Below, piece by piece: positions 1-6,419 of a stretch of 18,175 bases of DNA. The stretch covers positions 1 to 18,175 of the forward strand of contig CAIYKK010000173.1 in NCBI GenBank assembly GCA_903926695.1. Direction: 5' to 3'. A model generated the notes under the pieces. That model searched no databases and was not told the DNA's origin. It saw nothing but the letters and a program-made list of their open reading frames with translations. Both the position numbers and the translations under genes were made by a program. Within the stretch, counting starts at the first letter, position 1. Every line of letters begins with the position of its first letter. This DNA is from an uncultured Burkholderiales bacterium (GTDB taxonomy: Bacteria > Pseudomonadota > Gammaproteobacteria > Burkholderiales > Burkholderiaceae_C).

Positions 1-2
1 CC

Positions 3-56
3 TCAGTGAAGCAGGAACCCACCGAAGCGACCAGGCAAGAGGCAACTCATGTCTAG
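3..56 (+). CDS. C-terminal end of a TnpB-like IS200/IS605 protein (partial, runs off the left edge)
   Basis: Reading from base 3, eighteen codons are open (SVKQEPTEATRQEATHV) and end at a TAG at 54-56. The VKQEP...EA...HV ending resembles, from memory, the last residues of many IS200/IS605 OrfB/TnpB proteins. It lies directly before a perfect hairpin of the kind that marks the right end of such elements. TnpB proteins are RNA-guided nucleases whose guide RNA comes from the 3' end of the gene plus the element end. Only the tail is visible, so whether the gene is intact cannot be judged. The identification rests on the ending plus the adjacent hairpin and is moderate. Confidence 0.5.
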   Translation, partial: SVKQEPTEATRQEATHV

Positions 57-68
57 CGCCGTAGGAAT

Positions 69-88
69 CCCCCGCCTTCAGGCGGGGG
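69..88 (+). repeat. Perfect hairpin at the IS right end
   Basis: CCCCCGCC (69-76), loop TTCA (77-80), GGCGGGGG (81-88). In IS200/IS605 elements such subterminal hairpins are recognised by TnpA and also form the 3' scaffold of the TnpB guide RNA. No T-tract follows, so it is not a classical intrinsic terminator, although its GC-rich stem could slow transcription entering yggS. Confidence 0.75.
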
Positions 89-108
89 AGGATGTCAAAG
101 TTTGGATT

Positions 109-840
109 ATGACCACGATTGCCCATCATCTGCGCCTTGTCCATGACCGAATTGATGCCGCCTGCCGGGCCACCGGGCGCGACCCGGCCAGCGTGCGGCT
201 GCTGGCGGTTTCTAAAACTTTTGGCGCGGAGGCCGTCATCGAAGCCGCCCTCGCCGGGCAGCGCGCTTTTGGCGAAAACTACATCGCCGAGGGCGTCGAG
301 AAAATCCACGCCTTGCGTCTCTGGCAGGCTGATGAGGCGGCGCGCACCGGCGCAGCCGCGCCAGCGCTGGAATGGCACTGCATCGGCCCGATTCAAAGCA
401 ATAAAACGCGTCTGGTCGCCGAAAACTTCGACTGGGTGCAGTCGCTGGACCGCCTCAAAATCGCCCAGCGCCTGAGCGAACAGCGCCCGCCGGATTTGCC
501 GCCGCTGCAGGTCTGCCTGCAAGTCAATATCGACGGCGGCGCTAATAAATCCGGCCTGGCGCCTGAAGACGCGCTGGCGCTGGCGCAGGAAGTGGCCCGT
601 CTGCCGCGCCTCGTGCTGCGCGGGCTGATGGCGATTCCCGAACCGGCGGTCGATTTTGCTGCCGCCTGCGCCGTGCATGCGCGCACCCAGGCGCTGCTGG
701 ATCAGCTCAATGCCAGCGGCCTGCTGCCCGCGCCGCTGGACACGCTGTCGATGGGCATGACGGGCGATCTGGAAGCGGCGGTGTACGCAGGCAGCACGAT
801 GGTGCGTGTGGGTACGGCGATTTTTGGCGGACGCGGCTAA
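109..840 (+). CDS. yggS: YggS/PLPBP-family pyridoxal-phosphate homeostasis protein
   Basis: This 243-residue cytoplasmic protein has the single-domain TIM-barrel fold of the YggS/PROSC family (fold type III PLP binder). The family buffers free PLP and affects amino- and keto-acid balance; no enzymatic reaction is established. The family signatures are in order: LLAVSKTF with the PLP-binding lysine, AFGENY, WHCIGPIQSNK, VNIDGGANKSGL, LRGLMAIP and the C-terminal LSMGMTGDLEAAV...VRVGTAIFG. The ATG at 109 is preferred over an in-frame ATG at 49. It aligns with the usual N-terminus (MTTIAHHLRLV), and the extra 20 residues would be encoded by the neighbouring IS end. No strong Shine-Dalgarno precedes it (a GGA at 104-106 is the closest). 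The native promoter may have been displaced by the element. Confidence 0.93.
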   Translation: MTTIAHHLRLVHDRIDAACRATGRDPASVRLLAVSKTFGAEAVIEAALAGQRAFGENYIAEGVEKIHALRLWQADEAARTGAAAPALEWHCIGPIQSNKTRLVAENFDWVQSLDRLKIAQRLSEQRPPDLPPLQVCLQVNIDGGANKSGLAPEDALALAQEVARLPRLVLRGLMAIPEPAVDFAAACAVHARTQALLDQLNASGLLPAPLDTLSMGMTGDLEAAVYAGSTMVRVGTAIFGGRG

Positions 841-911
841 AAGGCCAGCCGGGTCGTGTTCTTGACCAGGTGTAGATGGCAATGTGGCGCCACTGGCCAG
901 GGGAAACGATG

Positions 912-931
912 GCGTGTGGAAGCGTGTGGAA
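912..931. repeat. Tandem 2 x 10-bp direct repeat
   Basis: GCGTGTGGAA occurs twice back to back (912-921 and 922-931) in the 116-bp gap between the convergent yggS and the GGDEF-EAL gene. No convincing intrinsic terminator is seen in this gap. The repeat may be a polymerase-slippage product, and no role can be assigned. Confidence 0.6.
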
Positions 932-956
932 ACCGAAGCGTTACTCACCCAAGTAC

Positions 957-3458
957 TCAATGCCTGCCATTTTTGGCCTGCGCCGCCAGATACGCCTCCA
1001 GCGCCTCAATCGCCAGCGGCTGGGCAAACAGATAGCCCTGGAAATGGTCGCAGCCTTCGTCGGCCAGAAAGTCGCGCTGGGCCTGGGTTTCCACGCCTTC
1101 GGCGATGACCTCCAGGTTCAGGCTGTGCGCCAGCGTGATGATGGTGCGCGAAATGGCCGCGTCGTTGCGGTCGCTCAGCACGTCGCTGACAAAACTGCGG
1201 TCAATTTTCAGCTGATCCAGCGGCAGCCGCTTGAGCAGTGACAGCGACGAGTAGCCGGTGCCGAAATCGTCCAGCGCCAGCGTCACGCCCAGCGCTTTCA
1301 AGAGGCCCATTTTGGCCAGCGTGATTTCCATGCCATCGGCCAGCAGGCTTTCGGTCAGTTCGAGCTTGAGCCGGTGGGCACGTATGCCGGTGCGCTCAAT
1401 TTCGGCCATCACCCGGTCCACAAACTCGGGGTGGCGGAACTGGTACACGCTGACGTTGACCGCGATGCTCAGGCCAGCGGCGAGCGGCCAGACGGACCAG
1501 GCGGCCAGCTGCTCGCAGGCGGTTTTCAGCGCCCACTGGCCCAGCGGCATGATCAGGCCACACTCTTCGGCCATCGGGATAAATTCGTCCGGCCCGATCA
1601 GGCCGCGCACCGGATGCTGCCAGCGTACCAGCGCCTCCACGCCGGTGACGCGCCCCTGTCGGTTGACCTGCGGCTGGTAGTGCAGCTCGAACTGATCCTC
1701 GCGCAGGGCGATATGCAGTTCGGAGTTGACAACGGCGTGCGCGCTGACGGCCTCCTGCATGTCGGGGTCGAAAAAACACACGGCGTTGCGCCCGCTGGTC
1801 TTGGCCCGGTACATCGCCAGATCGGCCTGCTTGAGCACGTCGCTGACGCTGGCGTTCTGGCCGCTGAGCGAGGTCACGCCGACGCTGGAGGTGGTGAAGT
1901 GCTGGTGGCCGTCCAGATCGAAAGGCTCGCGCAGCTGGCTGAGGATTTTTTCGGCCAGACTGCGGATTTTGAGCGCGGCTTGTGCGGGGTCGTCGCCCAG
2001 GTCTTTGAGCATGACGACAAACTCGTCGCCGCCCAGGCGGGCCACGGTGTCGGTCTTGCGCACACAGCCGGACAAACGCCCGGCGACCTGCTGTAGCAGC
2101 AGATCGCCCTTGTGGTGGCCCAGCGTGTCGTTGAGCACCTTGAGCTTGTCCACGTCGATGAACATCAGCGCGCCTTGGGCGCGGCTGTGGGCGCTCTGGG
2201 CGAGCATGTGTTCCAGCCGCTTGAGCAGCAGCAGCCGGTTGGGCAGGGCCGTCAGCGGGTCGTAAAAAGCCAGGTGGTGAATGGCATCGGCGGCGGCCTT
2301 GCGCTGGGTGATGTCGCGCCCCACGGCGACCCAGTGCGTCAGCTTGCCGTTGGGCGCGAGCACGCGCACGATTTCGAGTTCCATCCAGAAGCTGCTGGCG
2401 TCCTTGCGGTAAATCATCAGCTCGCGGTGAACCTGGCGCTTGTGCTGCAGTGCGCTGGCCACGCGTTCGAGTTCGCCGGGCGGCGCGTCGGGGTCGAGCA
2501 GGCGATGTGGCGTTTGGCCCAGCACTTCGGCGCTGGTGTAGCCGGTATGGTGCTCAAAAGCGTGGTTGACAAAGACGATGCAGGGCACGGGCGCGCTGAC
2601 GGGCTGGACCTCGGCAATGAGCACGATGTCGTTGAGCCGGGCAATGCAGGTTTGCAGCAGCATCAGCTGTTCCTGCGCCTTGCGCCGCTGGGTGATGTCG
2701 CGAAAGTACACCGCCAGCCCCTCGGCAAACGGGTAGGCGCGCACTTCGAGCCATAGGCCCAGGCCGGGGTAAAAATCCTCGAACTCGGCCCGGCGGTTGG
2801 TGGCTAGCGCATTTTGCAGCTGGTGCTTGAGGCGCTGGCCGACGCCGTTGATGATGTCCTGCCAGACTTCGCGCCCGAGCAGCTCGCTGGCCGGGCGCTG
2901 CAGCAGCCGCTCGCTTTCTTCGTTCAGGTAGGTGAAGCAGCACTGGCGGTCCAGCGTGACAAAGGCTTCGGTGATGCTGGCCAGTGTGGTGCTCAGGCGC
3001 ATGGCCAGACGCTGGGTTTCGCTCTGGGCCTGCTTGCGCGCCGAAATGTCCTGCAGCGCGCCTTGCAGGCCGGTGATCTGGCCGCCGCTGCTACGCACCG
3101 CTTCGCCGACGATGCGCACCCACGGGCGGCCGCCCGCCGGGGTCTGAATCTGCATTTCGGCGTCGAACGGCTGGCCGCTTTCGCCGCAGGCCTGCACCAG
3201 CGCGGCCAGGCGCTCACGCCACGGGGGCGTAAAGCATGCCAACAGCGCCGCCAGCGTCAGGCAGGCGTTCGGCGCCAGCGCCAGAATCTCGGCGCACTGG
3301 TTGGAGTGGCGCAGCTGCTGGCCGGGCAGCGCCAGGCTCCAGGTACCGATGCGTGCGGTGCGTGCGGCCAGAGCCAGCAGGCTGGGCGTCTGCCACGGTG
3401 GCGGCAGCGCTGGTTCAGTGTTTAGGGCTGGGCTGCCAGCCGGGAGAAGGTTGGACAT
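957..3458 (-). CDS. PAS-PAS-PAS-GGDEF-EAL cyclic-di-GMP turnover protein
   Basis: This 833-residue soluble protein has no membrane segment. N-terminal PAS-like regions (about 30-145, 150-270 and 280-405) each end in DI(S/T)xR(K/R)xA-type PAC linkers. A GGDEF domain follows (about 415-575) with an intact GGDEF at 476-480 and an RKTD inhibitory I-site five residues before it. The EAL domain (about 590-825) keeps its EAL at 608-610 and the NVS, ELTES, DDFGTGYSSL, KIDRSFV and AEGVET motifs, so both synthase and phosphodiesterase activities look possible. The start at 3458 (MSNLLPAG) is chosen because the longer in-frame extension lies wholly inside the wecB coding region. It still overlaps the wecB 3' end by 44 bases, which suggests translational coupling. 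Position beside pel makes it a plausible local c-di-GMP controller (inference). Confidence 0.92.
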   Translation of the reverse strand: MSNLLPAGSPALNTEPALPPPWQTPSLLALAARTARIGTWSLALPGQQLRHSNQCAEILALAPNACLTLAALLACFTPPWRERLAALVQACGESGQPFDAEMQIQTPAGGRPWVRIVGEAVRSSGGQITGLQGALQDISARKQAQSETQRLAMRLSTTLASITEAFVTLDRQCCFTYLNEESERLLQRPASELLGREVWQDIINGVGQRLKHQLQNALATNRRAEFEDFYPGLGLWLEVRAYPFAEGLAVYFRDITQRRKAQEQLMLLQTCIARLNDIVLIAEVQPVSAPVPCIVFVNHAFEHHTGYTSAEVLGQTPHRLLDPDAPPGELERVASALQHKRQVHRELMIYRKDASSFWMELEIVRVLAPNGKLTHWVAVGRDITQRKAAADAIHHLAFYDPLTALPNRLLLLKRLEHMLAQSAHSRAQGALMFIDVDKLKVLNDTLGHHKGDLLLQQVAGRLSGCVRKTDTVARLGGDEFVVMLKDLGDDPAQAALKIRSLAEKILSQLREPFDLDGHQHFTTSSVGVTSLSGQNASVSDVLKQADLAMYRAKTSGRNAVCFFDPDMQEAVSAHAVVNSELHIALREDQFELHYQPQVNRQGRVTGVEALVRWQHPVRGLIGPDEFIPMAEECGLIMPLGQWALKTACEQLAAWSVWPLAAGLSIAVNVSVYQFRHPEFVDRVMAEIERTGIRAHRLKLELTESLLADGMEITLAKMGLLKALGVTLALDDFGTGYSSLSLLKRLPLDQLKIDRSFVSDVLSDRNDAAISRTIITLAHSLNLEVIAEGVETQAQRDFLADEGCDHFQGYLFAQPLAIEALEAYLAAQAKNGRH

Positions 3459-4674
3459 AAGGGGGCGGTTCTCCGTGAGGCTTGGGCCGGGTTGCGGGTA
3501 CAGGTGCGGGTGCGGCGGCGCTGCGCGGGGGCAGGATGAACTGGCGCTTGTCGCCGCGCAGCACCCTGGCAATGCGCTCGCAGGCGTGGCCATCGCCATA
3601 AGGGTTATGGGCAAAGGCCATGGTCTGGTAGGCCTCGGCATTGCTCAGCAACACGCCGGCCTGGGTGGCGATTTCCTCGGCGTCGGTGCCCACCAGCCGC
3701 ACCGTGCCGGCCTGCACCGCTTCGGGCCGCTCGACGCTCTCGCGCAGCACCAGCACCGGCTTGCCCAGCGCGGGCGCTTCTTCCTGGATGCCGCACGAGT
3801 CGGTGAGGATGAGGCTGCTTTTGCCCATCAGATAAACAAAAGGCAGGTAGTCCAGCGGTTCGAGCAGATGCACGTTGGCAATCGCGCCCAGCACCCGCCT
3901 GACCATCTCCTGCGCCTGCGGATGGGGCTGGACCGGATAAACCAGCTGCACGTCGGCGTGGCGCTGGGCGATGAGCGCCAGCGCCTGGCAGATGCTTTCA
4001 AACTCCTGGCCAAAGTTGCCGCGCCGGTGGCAGGTCACCAGAACCAGGCGCTTGTGCGGCTCCAGAAAGCTGAAATGGTGGCGGAACTTCTGCTGCAGCG
4101 GCGCGTTGCTGAAAATCTTTTCCCGCACCTGTAACAAGGCGTCAATGGCGGTATTTCCTGTAACGTGAATCATGCCGGGGGCCACGCCTTCGTGGAGCAA
4201 ATTGGTGCGCGAGGTGGCCGTGGGCGCAAAGTGCCAGTGCGCCAGCACGGTGGTGAGCTTGCGGTTGGCCTCGGCGGGCCAGGGCGCGTACAGGTTGCCG
4301 CTGCGCAGGCCCGCCTCCACATGGCCGACGGGAACGCCCAGGTAAAACGCCGCCAGCGAGGCGGCAAAGGAGGTGCAGCTATCGCCATGCACCAGCAGGG
4401 CGTCGGGGCGCCACAGCGCCAGCACCGACTTGATGCCCAACAAAACCCCGCTGGCGATGTCGCACAGGTCCTGTTCCTGGCGCATCAGGTGCATGTCGTA
4501 GTCGGGCCGGATGTCAAACAGCTTGAGCACCTGATCGAGCATGCGCCGCTGCAGCGAGATCACGCAGACCTTGACCTGAAACGCGGCCTGCTGCGCCTGC
4601 AGCGCCTTGACCAGCGGGGCCATCTTGATCGCCTCGGGGCGGGTGCCGAACACCACCAGAATCTTCTTCGTCAT
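3415..4674 (-). CDS. wecB: WecB-like UDP-N-acetylglucosamine 2-epimerase (non-hydrolysing type)
   Basis: This 419-residue cytoplasmic protein has the GT-B-like fold of the family that interconverts UDP-GlcNAc and UDP-ManNAc. Visible motifs are FGTRPEAIKMAPL near the N-terminus, HGD (the catalytic Asp region), GHVEAGLRSG, WPAEANRK, CHRRGNFG and DSCGIQEEAPALGKPVLVLR. The Asp, Glu, Glu and His positions known as catalytic in E. coli WecB/RffE appear kept, but the usual HRREN is HRRGN and the usual DSGG is DSCG. About 40 Pro-rich residues extend the C-terminus beyond the usual family end. The ATG at 4674 is favoured by an AAGGAGA ribosome-binding site four bases upstream; an in-frame upstream ATG (4722) lacks one. 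It heads the minus-strand pair with the GGDEF-EAL gene, and UDP-GalNAc epimerase activity is not excluded. Confidence 0.88.
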   Translation of the reverse strand: MTKKILVVFGTRPEAIKMAPLVKALQAQQAAFQVKVCVISLQRRMLDQVLKLFDIRPDYDMHLMRQEQDLCDIASGVLLGIKSVLALWRPDALLVHGDSCTSFAASLAAFYLGVPVGHVEAGLRSGNLYAPWPAEANRKLTTVLAHWHFAPTATSRTNLLHEGVAPGMIHVTGNTAIDALLQVREKIFSNAPLQQKFRHHFSFLEPHKRLVLVTCHRRGNFGQEFESICQALALIAQRHADVQLVYPVQPHPQAQEMVRRVLGAIANVHLLEPLDYLPFVYLMGKSSLILTDSCGIQEEAPALGKPVLVLRESVERPEAVQAGTVRLVGTDAEEIATQAGVLLSNAEAYQTMAFAHNPYGDGHACERIARVLRGDKRQFILPPRSAAAPAPVPATRPKPHGEPPPYVQPSPGWQPSPKH

Positions 4675-5028
4675 GGACTCTCCTTGGCTCATATAAAACG
4701 TTGCAGTGCGTAAAAAAGGCAATGCCTGCGCTGTGCCACCGCCAGCGCGCCGCCGCCCTGAACGTGTACCGGCTCAGTCTATAAGCGCCGTGCGCCGTGC
4801 GCGTCTGGCAGGCGCTCGGCAATGCCGCCGCAGTTGTGAAAGATCAATGGCGCGCCATGTGTGGGCGCGGTTTTGCGACTGATGAGCTGGCCCGGCGGGG
4901 CGGATTTTTCAACTTCTGTTGAGTTGCCGTACATCAACAGGGGTAACTAGGGGTGCGTCATACCTTATGGCCTCACAGCACCCCGGATGTGCTGAAAAAA
5001 CCGCTTCCACCACACAGGGCAATTCACC
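4675..5028. promoter_or_regulatory. Divergent intergenic region between wecB and the pel operon
   Basis: These 354 bases separate two outward-reading transcription units and contain no credible gene. Two symmetric elements stand out: a perfect 12-bp palindrome ATGGCGCGCCAT (4847-4858) and a 7-bp inverted repeat with an 11-base spacer (4916-4940). A TTGAGT at 4919-4924 followed 19 bases later by TAACTA (4944-4949) is a weak sigma-70-like pair toward pel. On the minus strand TTGCCT followed by a TTTTATAT stretch is a weak candidate for wecB. No good sigma-54 site was found. Promoter positions are therefore guesses, but both promoters should lie in this stretch. Confidence 0.55.
4916..4940. promoter_or_regulatory. 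Operator-like inverted repeat upstream of the pel operon
   Basis: CTGTTGA (4916-4922) and its exact complement TCAACAG (4934-4940) are separated by 11 bases, with centres about 18 bases apart. This suits a dimeric regulator on nearly the same DNA face. It overlaps the only weak plus-strand promoter candidate. It does not obviously match the P. aeruginosa FleQ box. The regulator is unknown. Confidence 0.35.
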
Positions 5029-5364
5029 ATGAACCCACTCGACCGGCTCCGGCACTGCCCGGATGTCGCCACGCTCAAACCCGCCTTGCACCGGCTGTGC
5101 GAAAAATTCGGCCAGGTCACGCGGCTTGATGTGCTCACCTCGATCCACGAGGGAACACGCCAGGCGATCTGCTTTTTGCGGCTCGATTCGCCCGACAAGG
5201 AGCAAACGCTGATGCAAGCCTTGGGCGTGGGGCGCTTTGGCGGCGAGATCGTGTTTGTGGTCGAGCTGGGCGCTGCCGGTTCTGACGCCGCTGGCGCGCC
5301 GTCATCCCAGTGGTCAGCGCTCGACGATGGCGCGGCCCGTCCGGCCTGGCGCTCGGGCTGCTGA
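5029..5364 (+). CDS. Small RRM-like protein of unknown function at the head of the pel operon
   Basis: This 111-residue protein has no signal peptide or membrane segment, so it is probably cytoplasmic. Residues about 10-80 show an alternation of helix (ATLKPALHRLCEKFG), strand (VTRLDVLTS), strand (RQAICFLRLDS), helix (DKEQTLMQALG) and strand (GEIVFVVEL). This recalls the ferredoxin-like alpha/beta pattern of RNA-recognition motifs. The tail after about residue 85 is Gly/Ala/Ser-rich and probably disordered. The ATG at 5029 is the first good start, with only a weak AGGG upstream. It ends 50 bases before the hydrolase gene and reads in the same direction, so it is probably cotranscribed. It is not one of the known Pel proteins. 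The RRM resemblance is by eye and could be another small alpha/beta fold. Confidence 0.7.
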   Translation: MNPLDRLRHCPDVATLKPALHRLCEKFGQVTRLDVLTSIHEGTRQAICFLRLDSPDKEQTLMQALGVGRFGGEIVFVVELGAAGSDAAGAPSSQWSALDDGAARPAWRSGC

Positions 5365-5414
5365 AAGTACCCGCCCCGCCAATCCGCCCCGCAACCCTTC
5401 ACGAAAGACCCGCC

Positions 5415-6419
5415 ATGCGGCTGATTCATTGTTGTGACCTGCGCGCCGCGCCGCCCGGCTGGCGGCGTGCAGGCGCCCGGCCCGCCCCGCTGGCAAAAGC
5501 GCACGGCGCGGCTGGTGCCGTGCTTGCGGCTGCGGGGTTCACTCTGGCGCACGCCGGGCGGCATTTTTGGGCTTTTTTGCGCGGCTGGCCCGTGCGCTGG
5601 ATCAGCACGCTGCTGCCCTTTTGCCTTTTGGCGCCGGGCTGCGCCGTGACCAGCGCGAGCCAGCCGCGCACGGCATTTTTTTATGGCGCGAACATGCCGG
5701 TGCAGACGCTGGCGCAGTTCGACCGGGTCGTGGTGGAAGCCGAAAACGTCAAAGACCTCGACGGCCTGCGCGCCGCTGGCGCCGACGTGTTCGCCTACGT
5801 CAGCGTCGGCGAGGCTGAGGGCTGGCGCGCCTCCGCCCGCGCCTTGCCGCCGGGGCTGTTTCTGGGCGCCAACGCCGATTGGGGCAGCCGCATCGCCGAT
5901 TTGACCCAGCCCGGCTGGCGCCGCTACCTGATCGAGCAGCGCATGGCACCGCTGTGGGCCAGCGGGTATCGCGGGTTTTTTCTTGACACGCTCGACAGCT
6001 ACGAGCGCGTCGCACGCAGCGCCCCCGAGCGCCAGCGTCAGGCCAGCGCGCTGGCCGAGACGGTGCGCGCCGTCAGCAAGCGCTTTCCCGGCGTCAAGCT
6101 GCTGCTCAACCGGGGCTTTGCCGTGCTGCCCGACATCGGCCCGCTGGCCGCCGGGCTGGTGGCCGAATCCCTGTTCCAGAGCTGGAACCCGGCAACCCGG
6201 AAATACACGCCCGTGGCCGACAGCGAACGCAGCTGGCTGCTCGACCGGCTGAACGAAGCGCATCAGCGCTACGGCCTGCCCATCACGGTGATCGACTACG
6301 TCCCGGCGGAGCAGCCACAGCTGGCGCGGCAGACGGCCCGGCAGATTCGGGCGCTCGGATTTATGCCCTGGGTGAGCACGCCCGGCCTGGACATCGTTGG
6401 CGTGGGAGGTGAAAAATGA
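5415..6419 (+). CDS. pelA: Stand-alone PelA-type glycoside hydrolase (GH166-like)
   Basis: The 334-residue product matches only the hydrolase part of PelA (P. aeruginosa PelA is about 950 residues, hydrolase plus deacetylase). After the N-terminal export region it runs AFFYGANMPVQTLAQFD, FAYVSVGEAEGW, GYRGFFLDTLDSY and LVAESLFQSWN. Asp191 (in LDTLDS) and Glu251 (in AESLF) fit the catalytic pair described for PelA's endo-alpha-1,4-N-acetylgalactosaminidase. The GH114 family of fungal Ega3 is the nearest alternative. It probably trims polymer in the periplasm. The start is uncertain. ATG 5415 gives an odd 75-residue leader. A GTG at 5592 would give a compact lipoprotein-type signal ending LLAPGC, but without a good Shine-Dalgarno. 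An in-frame ATG at 5310 overlaps the previous gene. The last bases overlap pelB by ATGA. Confidence 0.85.
   Translation: MRLIHCCDLRAAPPGWRRAGARPAPLAKAHGAAGAVLAAAGFTLAHAGRHFWAFLRGWPVRWISTLLPFCLLAPGCAVTSASQPRTAFFYGANMPVQTLAQFDRVVVEAENVKDLDGLRAAGADVFAYVSVGEAEGWRASARALPPGLFLGANADWGSRIADLTQPGWRRYLIEQRMAPLWASGYRGFFLDTLDSYERVARSAPERQRQASALAETVRAVSKRFPGVKLLLNRGFAVLPDIGPLAAGLVAESLFQSWNPATRKYTPVADSERSWLLDRLNEAHQRYGLPITVIDYVPAEQPQLARQTARQIRALGFMPWVSTPGLDIVGVGGEK

Larger units (their letters stand above)
1..98 (+). mobile_element. Right end of an IS200/IS605-family (TnpB-carrying) element
   Basis: Three things are seen in order: a tnpB-like 3' coding end, a short G/A-rich link, and a perfect 8-bp stem (69-76 with 81-88, loop TTCA) followed by AGGATGTCAA. 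The arrangement 'GGAATCCCC...hairpin...GGGGAGGATGTCAA' is a familiar right end of IS200/IS605 and IS1341-like elements. The element boundary is inferred to lie near base 98, about 10 bases before the yggS start codon. The left end, and any TnpA, lie outside the window. These elements leave no target duplication, so the exact boundary needs an empty-site comparison. Confidence 0.6.

Noticed and set aside
69..88. Hairpin before yggS as an intrinsic terminator or CRISPR-like repeat
   Set aside because: No T-tract follows it and it occurs once, so the IS right-end reading fits better.
883..892. GTGGCGCCAC palindrome between yggS and the GGDEF-EAL gene as a terminator or operator
   Set aside because: It has no loop or T-tract, lies between two convergent 3' ends where an operator is unlikely, and short GC palindromes are common in this base composition.
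3459..3641. N-terminal extension of the GGDEF-EAL protein to an ATG at 3641
   Set aside because: The extra 61 residues lie wholly inside the wecB coding region, are low-complexity, and precede the natural PAS start. The ATG at 3458 is more plausible.
4965..6263. 432-residue open frame on the minus strand over the hydrolase gene
   Set aside because: It is antisense to the hydrolase and the small RRM-like gene, has no family motifs, and has the Arg/Gly/Ala-rich composition of a high-GC shadow frame.
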